This document shows, piece by piece, positions 1 to 8,600 of a DNA stretch of 64,000 bases. The stretch is from Hadesarchaea archaeon (GTDB lineage Archaea > Hadarchaeota > Hadarchaeia > Hadarchaeales > Hadarchaeaceae). Within the stretch, counting starts at the first letter, position 1; each line of letters starts with the position of its first letter. The stretch lies in the NCBI GenBank assembly GCA_029259175.1, contig JAPDJH010000001.1, positions 1 to 64,000 of the forward strand, given 5' to 3'. Made by a program: the position numbers and the translations under genes. The notes under the pieces are model-generated. The model was given only the letters and a program-made list of their open reading frames with translations. It made no database searches and had not been told where the DNA came from.

Positions 1-91
1 CAGGTAGCCCGAGGGGAACGAATGATTCCATAGAGCATCACCTCCTTGGAGTTGTTTCCCATCCCCTCGGGTCCTAGCCCCCAATCGTTCT
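1..91. other. Left edge with short inverted repeat
   Basis: A 10-bp inverted repeat, CCCGAGGGGA at 8-17 and TCCCCTCGGG at 62-71, lies just upstream of the broken ATPase gene. On the minus strand an open frame begins with ATG at 62 and runs off the left edge (about 20 codons), so the 5' end of a leftward gene may be here, but it is too short to identify. The repeat could equally be a hairpin, or the end of a small element that truncated the neighbouring gene. Confidence 0.3.
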
Positions 92-1134
92 ATGAGGAGA
101 GACCTAAAGCGTTATTTGAACAGCATCGGTGAAAATAATTCAGGAAAATCCACCATCTTGGACGCGATTTATTGGGCATGTCAAGAACTTACCAATCCGA
201 ATGGAGATACTTTGAGAGAGGTGTTACACAGACGGATAGGGCGTGATATAGGACGTTCAGAAATATTCTTTGGTTATAATCAGGATGCCATTATAGAAAT
301 CTCTTTGAGCACGAAAGCTGGGAAAACTTATACCTTTCAAATCGGTCGAAGTGAGAAGATTTTCCCTCGACTGTCTGACGTGCCCACTTTAGCTGGAGTT
401 CGTTTTTCATTGTCGGCGTGGACATATTCGCTCCTCTTCAAAACCGGAGAGGAAGAATGGTACTTTGTCAAATCCGTGGATGCAGGGCTAAGATCTCGCC
501 CGCCCTATCACTCTTCCTATGAAAATAAGGTTGATTCTGACATGCTTCGGTATGCGAAAGAGAGCGATTTCTTGTCCTCTCATCTTCGGATAAATGACTT
601 GAGCGATCAACTGGATAAAAACCTAGGTGAATTGAAATTGGCTCCTGAACTGGAAAAGAGATTCTGTAGAATGATGAAAGAAATCGTCGGATCACCTGCC
701 TATGAATTTACCCCCCGTCCGGAAAATCCATCTCAGAGAATTATCACATTCCAAGATGGTCAATATCGTGTTTTTGGAGAGTTTCAGGGGGCGGGTCTCC
801 TGCGGGTTGCTCAAATACTTTCCACAGGATTGCTTAGACGGGGCACCGGATTGTTTATCGAAGAGATCGAAACGTACCTCCATCCAAAATCGCTAGAAAA
901 ATTGGCTGGATATCTCATCGAGATAGCAAAAGAACACGATATTCAACTTTTATAACCACTCACAGTTACCACGATGCCCTAAGATACTTTGATTCAGCGT
1001 TTGAGGATGAAAAGTCTAAAAATCAATATTTTCGGTGTTTCGTCGTCTCTCGAGCAAATGGTAAAGTAAGAGTTGAAACAGGAAACGTGATGGAAATTCT
1101 CAACTCACTGTATAAAACAGGCTATCAAAAGTGA
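92..1134 (+). pseudogene. Broken AAA/OLD-type ATPase (5'-truncated and frameshifted)
   Basis: This is the remains of an ABC-class (AAA_15/21 or OLD-like) ATPase. The first reading frame (92-955) opens almost directly at the Walker A motif GENNSGKST (about residue 13), so the beta-strands that normally precede Walker A are missing. It continues to a Walker B region FIEEIETYLHP near residue 255 and stops at TAA 953-955. The next frame continues without a gap as ITTHS, the switch histidine motif of these ATPases, and then stays open to TGA at 1132-1134. One extra T in the T-run at 947-950 would join the frames. Either the gene is inactivated or the assembly lacks one base; the missing N-terminus favours real decay. 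Such ATPases often belong to defence or mobile-element gene sets. Confidence 0.75.
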
Positions 1135-1494
1135 TGTTTTCGGACTAGATTAGGCCTTGATTTTACTCACCATACAATTCTAAGTTTTATGCACATAAAA
1201 ATTCGCCCAACATGGTTACTTTCGGTTATGATCGGTACATTTGACATTGGATGAGTACTGATATTTGCCGTTCCTGAAGGGATCTACCTAGAAACATTGC
1301 GAATGTCGCTCAACTGTGAAAGCTCATAGGACAGTTTACCTGTTCATTTTGAGTTGGTAGCATCCTCGATAGAAGTCTAGTTTTTGAGATGGTGGCAATT
1401 GATTGATGCGGAGAGCTTTGGACAAATGCCTCGGTATCTCGGAATTTTATCGAAGTCCTCTTTAAACGGTTTGCAAAACATGTCTTGGAGGTCT
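1135..1494. other. Intergenic, nothing recognised
   Basis: AT-rich spacer between the ATPase pseudogene and the next gene. An open frame extends upstream of the start chosen for that gene, to 1384, but has no ribosome binding site and unremarkable codon use. No RNA gene or repeat was seen. Confidence 0.4.
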
Positions 1495-2016
1495 ATGAAA
1501 ATAGTGGAGAAAAAAGAAGTAGAAAGAGAATACTATCCCAAGATAAAATCAAAGCTTGAGGAAATTTTTAGTGAAATTTTCCATGATGTATACTTTGAAA
1601 TAACCGCCGATGGAAAGTTCAGTAACAAACTAAAAAGCCAAATCAGCGATTATCGAAATATCGTTTTCGTTTTTCTGAAAAAAGGTACTTCTCCTGATAT
1701 TACAGGATTTGTAAACAACGTGAGAAAAGAGCATAGTGCGAAATATGGCATTCTTCCTGGTTTTGTTGTTGCAGAGTTCAAAAAAGAAAAAATAAAGCTA
1801 GACGACATTTATCAAATTCGGAAATATGCCGAACTACTCGACGCGAGATACGCATTCTTAATTTCTTTGGATCCAATTCCTGAAGAGATAAAACGACTTT
1901 CACGCACGGTATATTCACTACTTTCTCTGCCCGGATATCAGAGAGTGACTCTCGTGCATTGGGATAAAGAGAGTGAACAAATAATCGAATTTTATCCACA
2001 GAAACCGTTTAAGTAA
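1495..2016 (+). CDS. Hypothetical protein, possible PD-(D/E)XK nuclease fold
   Basis: A 173-residue protein with no recognised family. ATG 1495 is chosen because GGAGG sits at 1487-1491, three bases upstream; the frame is open to 1384. The pattern PDITGF (Asp68), a strand VVAEFKK (Glu94-Phe-Lys96), then a helix and a hydrophobic strand ending AFLIS resembles the core of PD-(D/E)XK nucleases, where an acidic residue precedes an E-x-K pair. This is inferred from motif spacing only. The gene ends 26 bases before the membrane-protein gene on the same strand, so the two may be co-transcribed. Codon use is AT-rich compared with the housekeeping genes further right, consistent with accessory DNA. 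Confidence 0.6.
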   Translation: MKIVEKKEVEREYYPKIKSKLEEIFSEIFHDVYFEITADGKFSNKLKSQISDYRNIVFVFLKKGTSPDITGFVNNVRKEHSAKYGILPGFVVAEFKKEKIKLDDIYQIRKYAELLDARYAFLISLDPIPEEIKRLSRTVYSLLSLPGYQRVTLVHWDKESEQIIEFYPQKPFK

Positions 2017-2042
2017 AAAAAACGAAACAGGAGTGTGGAAAA

Positions 2043-2834
2043 ATGAGACAAGCATTTGGTCCCGGAATGTATCTATTTATCGCAGCATGGTACTTGGTGA
2101 TTACAACTATTGTGTTTTCCATTTATTATCCAACTTTAATTCCACAAATTTTTCTCGGGTCGATACAAGCTTTTGTTGGTATTGCGCTTGTCGTACACGC
2201 TTTTTCAAGAAATCCAAAACCAGTGTTAATGTCGGTTTTAGTCGAACCTGAAGATGAAAATAAGAACATAGTTGCAGACGAGAAATATTTAGTTCCTGTC
2301 AGAAGACACGGACGACCCGATCGACCCATAGTCAGACCGGCATATGTTCGCGAAATGAAATCTTTCTGGATTATGATGACTTACTTGGGACTCGCATTTG
2401 TATGTGCATTAATACCCCCATTATATGCCGCTTCATATGTTCTCTCGGCAATCGGTATCGGGTATTTTACAAGTCGTCGCTTAGAACGAAAGATTGAATG
2501 CAAGAGGCCCCCGAGGAAACTTCGAGTAGCTTTTGATATAGGAAATGCGGGACTTACTGGGGTAACGGTTCATGAGATCCAATATCAGATGATAAAACCG
2601 AAAATCGGAGTTCCTCACATAATCTCTCTAGAAACGAAAAATAATGAAAGAAAGTATCTTCGCCCTCATGAAAGAATCACCTCAGAATTTCGATTTCCTG
2701 AAAACAAACAAAGTAGACTTAAACCTGGTTACTACGAGTTTAGGGTCATCCTTTATACGACAAAAATGGAGAGCAAACTTCATATCAACATCCATGTTTC
2801 TGAAGACATGAAAACAATTCGATTTAGCTATTAA
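2043..2834 (+). CDS. Uncharacterised membrane protein with a C-terminal beta-rich domain
   Basis: A 263-residue protein with two pairs of hydrophobic segments (about residues 8-30 and 36-55, then 110-130 and 132-146) separated by a charged loop. A soluble C-terminal domain (150-263), with repeated beta-strand-like stretches, follows the last segment. A GGAG element lies about ten bases before the ATG. No family was recognised. It follows the possible nuclease gene in the same direction. The C-terminal region could be an Ig-like or jelly-roll domain exposed on one face of the membrane, but no motif proves this. Confidence 0.65.
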   Translation: MRQAFGPGMYLFIAAWYLVITTIVFSIYYPTLIPQIFLGSIQAFVGIALVVHAFSRNPKPVLMSVLVEPEDENKNIVADEKYLVPVRRHGRPDRPIVRPAYVREMKSFWIMMTYLGLAFVCALIPPLYAASYVLSAIGIGYFTSRRLERKIECKRPPRKLRVAFDIGNAGLTGVTVHEIQYQMIKPKIGVPHIISLETKNNERKYLRPHERITSEFRFPENKQSRLKPGYYEFRVILYTTKMESKLHINIHVSEDMKTIRFSY

Positions 2835-3270
2835 CTTTGGTGTAGTCAATTTTTATCCGTCGCACTTTATTATGGTTGAAGAGAGTCGCTTAGTTTAGAT
2901 TTCACACAAGTAAGAGTCATTTTTATCGAGGGTCTCACGAATCCCAAGTCCTAACATATCGCTCTTCATCGTTTTCCTTGGCTTTTCATTTCCTCACTTC
3001 AGCAGATATCTTACCGATTGATTTCCGACACGCAAACAATGAAATCCAATCAATCACCCAAAATTGCCTTTCCTCCGTTGGTTTCGCGAAACCGATGCCC
3101 CACCGATAAATCACCCGATGCATCGGCGATGATGGATCCAACCAATCGCTTTAATCGCCCAAAAAATCGCTCTCCCCATCGCCCCCGTATCGACCGATGC
3201 ATCGCCGATGAAATCGGTTTTTTCCCACAGGTAGATAGAATGGGCTGGTGAATCGGTCGATTATCTGGCC
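2835..3270. other. Intergenic, CGAT/ATCG-rich region with palindromes
   Basis: This 436-bp gap has no credible gene. From about 3005 to 3262 it is crowded with the tetramers CGAT and ATCG, including the perfect 12-bp palindrome CCGATGCATCGG near 3117 and a near copy, CCGATGCATCGC, about 80 bp downstream. An open frame at 3018-3251 gives a low-complexity Pro/Arg/Ser-rich peptide, treated here as non-coding. Confidence 0.5.
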
Positions 3271-4035
3271 TTAGGGAGCGTCAAAGAGATGCTTAAGTAG
3301 TTTCAAATCAAAACAATTTTTCTCTTTGCGGGGTTTCTCAAAAAGACAAGGATGAGGGATTATCCTAGGGATAGTCGGAGGAGCTTTATCAAAAGTAAAA
3401 CCATTTACGGTTATTGGTGGAGGAACCCTATTAACATAGTTTAAAACCAGTTTAAACGAGGTCTCTGGCTTTATGTAAATAAAAGCCTCCTTGTGTTTCC
3501 ACGTATAAATTTTCAGCCCGACTTTTTCATGAACTTCTTCGAAAAGTGTACGTAAGTGTTTATTCACTTTTCGTATGGCGGCTTCGCTGAGTGGGTTCAC
3601 TAAGCCTGTGTTTCTTACCAACTTTTCAACTTGTTTTGGAACTGGTTTAGATTTTTTCTTAATTGGATGAACGATTTTCTTGAGCAAAACTTTAATTTCC
3701 TTATCTTTTCTACAGATTTCATCTAAATCTATATGCAAAGCAGCGACGAATCCGGCCCACCAACAAACTTTAGATAATTTTACGGCTGTTTCTAGATCAT
3801 GGAGCAGAATTCTGTGTTTGTCGCCTAAATACTTGGCCGGATGATCTAAGAGGGAGTGTACCCAGCAGTGCTTTCCCTCATATTTTACCCCGATTACTGA
3901 GCCAGTAAATAGACAATGAACCCAATCGTCGGGCACATTCAATTTTCTCCGAAATTCAGATAAAAAATTTACCACTCGTAATCCGCTAGATTCAGAAGAT
4001 GTTTGGATGGAGAAGCGACGATTCGAAATGTGCAC
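3271..4035 (-). CDS. Hypothetical protein, family not recognised
   Basis: A 254-residue protein read leftward from a GTG start. It has no signal peptide or membrane segment. Visible features are a cysteine/tryptophan-rich stretch near residues 42-65, a strongly basic lysine-rich middle (about 110-150), and a C-terminal region with several Pro-Pro and Ile-Pro pairs. The basic middle could bind nucleic acid. Its upstream neighbour is divergent (4205), separated by a 169-bp AT-rich gap suited to two promoters. The full-length open frame and different codon positions argue that it is a real gene; its function is unknown. Confidence 0.6.
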   Translation of the reverse strand: MHISNRRFSIQTSSESSGLRVVNFLSEFRRKLNVPDDWVHCLFTGSVIGVKYEGKHCWVHSLLDHPAKYLGDKHRILLHDLETAVKLSKVCWWAGFVAALHIDLDEICRKDKEIKVLLKKIVHPIKKKSKPVPKQVEKLVRNTGLVNPLSEAAIRKVNKHLRTLFEEVHEKVGLKIYTWKHKEAFIYIKPETSFKLVLNYVNRVPPPITVNGFTFDKAPPTIPRIIPHPCLFEKPRKEKNCFDLKLLKHLFDAP

Positions 4036-4204
4036 AAAGACAAACTGATGGCTAATTTGTTCTCGAGCACGAAAACAGCGTTATATACGATGTTTAGGGA
4101 TGCTCTACCCGCCTAATGTTCATGAGGAAATAAACTTTGCCAATTTGTAGACCGCGGAAGTACACAAAAAATGTGAATGAAGTTTTACGCGGATAAAATC
4201 ACGC

Positions 4205-4954
4205 ATGATCGAACACCGCCCAGAGTTTTATGTGAAAATTCGATCATTTAATGGTGTGATGAAATACAAACAGTTGATCATTCAGATCCTTCGAAAGCTC
4301 AATCCTGCCGAAAGGAACCGTCTATTTCATTGCTCGCTCTTCGATCCGTCCGCATGGGAAGAGATGCCGAGAGATTTCACCAGCTACCGGGCGGAACTCG
4401 ATGAGCGCGTGATTGGAATCCTCCGCAAAGTCGACCCGAAATTTTGCAGAAGAATCACTCGATCCCTGCAAGCCAAGGCACAGTTCCTTCACGGCTTCGT
4501 GTATAACGGAGATCTGAGCGCCCTCATGATCGCTGAGGCGCTGAGTGCAACCAAGAAAATTGGAACGAGAACCCACAAAGGCGGACTTCCCGACCTCATC
4601 TCACGGGTTCGGGGAGAGGAAGTCGGGATAGAGATAAAGCGGCTGGCGGTGGCCAAGGATCCTTCCCAGCGCTTGAGGGATGAGGTGCTGGACAGGCTAA
4701 GCCCGGAGGTTTGGGACAAGCCGTTAGTGCTTCTCCTAATCTTTCCGGAGCTGGAGCTTGTCAGGGAAGACCCGATGAGAGTTCACATGTTCCTGAGCGG
4801 GTTCCGCTTTCTCGGGGATCTCATACGAGGCAAGACGGGAGCACCAGCACGCGTCCTGTGCAAGTACATCGCCTCCGAGTACTCCAAGGAGTTCTCGTTC
4901 GATGCAATGGTTTGTGAGCTGGCAAAAGTAATAAGGGAGGCGGGAGGCAGTTAA
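4205..4954 (+). CDS. Probable PD-(D/E)XK nuclease-like protein
   Basis: A 249-residue protein. The segment LPDLIS (Asp130), a charged turn, then GIEIKRLA (Glu143-Ile-Lys145) fits the PD-(D/E)XK nuclease signature: P-D, a 10-15 residue gap, then E-x-K. The N-terminal half is helical and basic, and the C-terminal part alternates hydrophobic strands and helices. No overall family was recognised. The stop codon lies two bases before the GTG of the 149-residue gene, so they are almost certainly one transcript. A nuclease with a tightly coupled small partner suggests a toxin-antitoxin or restriction-like defence pair, which is inference. GC content is higher than in the genes to the left. Confidence 0.65.
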   Translation: MIEHRPEFYVKIRSFNGVMKYKQLIIQILRKLNPAERNRLFHCSLFDPSAWEEMPRDFTSYRAELDERVIGILRKVDPKFCRRITRSLQAKAQFLHGFVYNGDLSALMIAEALSATKKIGTRTHKGGLPDLISRVRGEEVGIEIKRLAVAKDPSQRLRDEVLDRLSPEVWDKPLVLLLIFPELELVREDPMRVHMFLSGFRFLGDLIRGKTGAPARVLCKYIASEYSKEFSFDAMVCELAKVIREAGGS

Positions 4955-4956
4955 TA

Positions 4957-5406
4957 GTGGGGTGTGCGCCGTTGGGGATCCGCGATGTCTTGGTGTATTT
5001 GGTCCGAAAGCTCGGCTCCAAGAGCGAGGGCAGGAAGAAGCTCATGAAGCTCGCCTTCTTGGTCGAGCACCTAGACGTGCGCTCCGGGAGACTTCGGAAG
5101 GAGCCCAGGCTCGGCGATGTGTTCTTCATCTACTACTACGGGGTGTTCAGCTTCGACGTGATGAGGGAGTACGAGAACTTGGTGCGTGAGGGCGTGCTGG
5201 TTGACGGGTATCCCGTAAAACTCGGCTGTGAGGTCGAAACGCGGCTGGAGGAACGGCTGAGGCACGACGTAGACGAGATCCTAGAGCGCTACGGCGACCG
5301 CTCCGGTTACGAACTCGAGCTGGAAACCCTACACATGCTCGGGATTGAGCCCCACAAGAAGGATTTGTATTTTGGGAAGAGGGTCGACGAACTCATTCCC
5401 CCTTGA
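4957..5406 (+). CDS. Small protein resembling the Panacea/SocA-like (DUF4065) fold
   Basis: A 149-residue protein starting at GTG 4957, two bases after the preceding stop; a purine-rich GGGAGGCGGGAGG stretch just upstream serves as ribosome binding site. The arrangement KLMKLAFLVEHL (residues 28-39), then FFIYYYGVFSFDV (about 55-67) and a following helix ending LVREGVL resembles the K-L-x-K-L...Y-x-Y-G-P-x-S pattern of Panacea-domain antitoxins and phage GepA-like proteins. The match is from motif shape only; it could be another winged-helix protein. As the downstream partner of a probable nuclease, an antitoxin or regulatory role is plausible. Confidence 0.6.
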   Translation: MGCAPLGIRDVLVYLVRKLGSKSEGRKKLMKLAFLVEHLDVRSGRLRKEPRLGDVFFIYYYGVFSFDVMREYENLVREGVLVDGYPVKLGCEVETRLEERLRHDVDEILERYGDRSGYELELETLHMLGIEPHKKDLYFGKRVDELIPP

Positions 5407-5663
5407 GTTTTCGACCCAAGACTGGGTTTGGGACGAAAATCGCTAGCGTTTTCTAGAAATGCTGAGCCCCAGTGCCCGCACATCTTGGGGTCGTAGCTCG
5501 ACGGTCCACTCATGAACCTCCGCCCCCGCCCCAAGCCCTTTTAAAAAAAAAAAAACATAAATTTTGGGTGGGGGCATGTTAAAGAACCCACCACCATCTA
5601 AGTTTAAACTCGTTGAAGGCTTCACGAAACGTTTGAGGGGGGGGGGGAGAGCGTACTGCAGTT
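5407..5663. promoter_or_regulatory. Leader of the giant gene with A13 and G11 homopolymers
   Basis: The 257-bp spacer contains an uninterrupted run of 13 A (5543-5555) in a TATA-like AT stretch and a run of 11 G (5637-5647), ending 16 bases before the GTG start of the giant surface protein. The G-run sits where a ribosome binding site would be. Long homopolymers in such positions are prone to slippage, so length-dependent expression is possible. Their lengths should be read with caution because homopolymers are common sequencing errors. Confidence 0.5.
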
Positions 5664-8600
5664 GTGTCGAAGCTCCTTGCACTCACAATAGCTGCTATAA
5701 TTTTGGCCAATCCGCTCGCTATCTTCGCCAGCACCCCCATTTCTGCGGCTGCTAGACAAAGCCCTGTTGTTACCTATCAGAGCTTAGATAACACTTTGGT
5801 TTTTCCTCCACCGTCTACTAATAATATCCAAGACATCTCCTTCACGGTAGATTTTGGTAAACTCTGGGTTGAGAATCTAGACAACTATCACCTAGTCAAG
5901 ATTGCGGGGTGTGGTCTGTGGAGCGGTGGGGAGGGCGAACCCACTGTTCCAGCGCGCACCGTTCTAGTTTTGCTTCCCCCAGATGCGACCATTTCGTCCG
6001 TTGAAGTCACTGCTCTGCCCACCCTATCAAGGGCCCTGTCGGAAGAAATCCGTTTGTATCCCCACCAGCGCCCGATCCCCTTACACCTGCTCGATAATTT
6101 GAAACGTAGATTCGTGCCTCCTGACCCACAGATCTACTCCTCGTCTAATCCCTATCCGGGCCAGCGAGGAAAACTTGCGTTCCTCACAATCGACAAAGGA
6201 TATCGGATAGCAGGAATAACTCTCTTTCCGATCGCCTACATCCCTTCGCAGCGCAGAGTTGTGTTCTATCCCAAGCTCAGCGTGCACATCAAGCTCAAGA
6301 GCGCTGCGGACGCGAGAAGCCTAACGAGGGTAAAGCCTCTACCAGGCGATGATGAACAACTCAGAAAGCTCGTGGTTAACCCCGAGATTCTTAGTACCTA
6401 TTCCACGATAACTCCAACCAGCGCAGGCTTTAGCACTCTAGCCTCGGGTGATTTCGCTCCAACCAGCACGGGCTCCAGCGCTTCAACCGAGGAATCCAGC
6501 TCCCTGCTACCACCGGGCACCTACCCCTATGTAATCATCACCAGCGATGAGCTGAAGAATTCAGGCGAATGGCAACCCTTAATTGACCGGAAGAACTCAA
6601 GAGGTCTAAACGCAACAATTGTCACGGTCGAATGGATTTACTCCAATTACAGTGGTTGCGATAACCCTGAAAAAATTCGGAACTTTATCATCGATGCTCA
6701 CAACACTTGGCAGACAAAATGGGTTCTCTTGGGCGGTGACGATACGGTAATCCCCCCGAGATATTTTTACGTAGAATCATGGGAGGGGGGCTATGCGACA
6801 TATATGCCTGCTGATCTCTACTACAGTTGCCTCGACGGTAATTTTAACTATGATGGCGATTCCCAATGGGGAGAACCGAACGATGGTCCTGATGGAGGAG
6901 AGGTAGATCTATACGCGGATGTTTATGTCGGTCGAGCGCCCGTTGCTAGCGCGTCCGATGTGTCGAACTTCGTTTCCAAAACTTTGGCATACGAGGATTT
7001 CGTCCCATCGCCAAAGTATCTTGCTTATATGGTGGGCGAGTACTTGGGTTTTGGTGGAGTCACCGAGTACGCAAAGCCATCGTTGGAGGAGATGAGGCTC
7101 GGCTCAGATGCCCATGGCTATACTACGGCGGGTTTTGTCGACTCGGATAACTTTACGACTCAAACTCTTTACGAGGCTGACTCTCCTTGGTCAAAGGACG
7201 ATCTGATAAATATCATAAATAATGGTCTCCGGGTGATAAATCACTTAGGCCACGGCAATACCGACCATGCTATGAAGCTTGACAACCCAGATTTGGATTC
7301 CCTTACCAACACGCAATACTTTTTCGCTTACAGCCAAGCTTGTTTGTCTGGGGCCTTCGACGTTGGAGAGGCTTGGGCAGAGAAAGTTGTTCGGATGGCA
7401 CACGGCGCTGCAGCCGTTGTTATGAACGCTAGGTACGGATGGGGAGCGGTGGATAGCACTGATGGACCCTCCCAGTGGTTCGCTAGGCAATTCTGGGATG
7501 CGGCATTCGGAGAAGGCATTTACAACTTGGGTAAAATGAACTCAGATTCGAAAGAAGACACAATTGAAATAAGGTATAACTGGGAGTGCTGGCGGTGGTG
7601 TTATTATGAACTCAACCTCTTCGGCGATCCGGAACTTAATCTCGGTCAGCTCATTCTCACAAGCCCCCCAGCTCTTACAATTGATGTCGAGCCAGAGCTG
7701 AGCAACGGAGAAACAACGATTACGGTGAGTTCAACGCAAGATTTAACATCGCTAACTGTGACCGTAACAGCCCCCGACGGAACCTCCACGAACGTCAGCA
7801 TGTCAGAAATTGCCCCGCTGAAGTGGTCGGGAACCTACACTGTTACTCAAGACGGAACCCACACCGTTCATGCCGAGGGAATAAACGCGGCAGGTATGGT
7901 GGGCACAGCTGATGCGACATTCGTGGGCGATGTCACCCCTCCGACGATTCAGAACCTCAATGCCAACCCTGGGAGTTTTAACCCAGACAATGGAGAGAGC
8001 ACCTCGATAACGGCAAGTATAACCGAGCAGGCCAATTGGACCCTCACTATAAAGGAATCCTCCGAACCTCAAACCCCTCCTTACTGGCGTATCGGACTCG
8101 AGAACCTCGTTGGCTATTGGCGCTTTGACGAGGGAACCGGGACAGAGGCTGGTGACAGTGCAGGAAAAAATGACGGGAAAATTTATGGCGCGATTTGGGT
8201 TCCCGGCAAGCTGGGTTCTGCTCTCTATTTCGACGGGGTGGACGATTACGTTGAGATTCCAGATTCAGAGAGTTTGGATCTCACCAGCTTCACGGTTGAG
8301 GTTTGGGTATATCCGAGAGAGATCAAGTCCGATTATCAGCCCCTGATAGTCAAGGGGGAGCAGGAGCGTAACTACGGCTTACTCATCCGTCCCGACGAGA
8401 TGCGCATCCACTTCTCGTTCAAGCGGACGGACGGGACTTGGGCTGCCAGCGACAGCGTTGGCTCGCTCACGCTGAATGCTTGGAACCACGTTGCCATGAC
8501 TTACGACGGATCGAAGCTCAGGCTCTACCTCAACGGGCAGCTGGATCGTGAGGTGGCAGAGAGCGGTACACCCATGCAAAGTGGCGCCCCCGTAAGAATA

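Noticed and set aside
2033-2251. A 72-codon frame overlapping the membrane protein
   Set aside because: It lies in another frame of the 263-residue membrane protein gene, which has the better ribosome binding site and full-length membrane topology.
3018-3251. A 77-codon frame in the CGAT-rich region
   Set aside because: The product is low complexity (Pro, Arg, Ser, Asp) and reflects the repetitive DNA; no ribosome binding site was seen.
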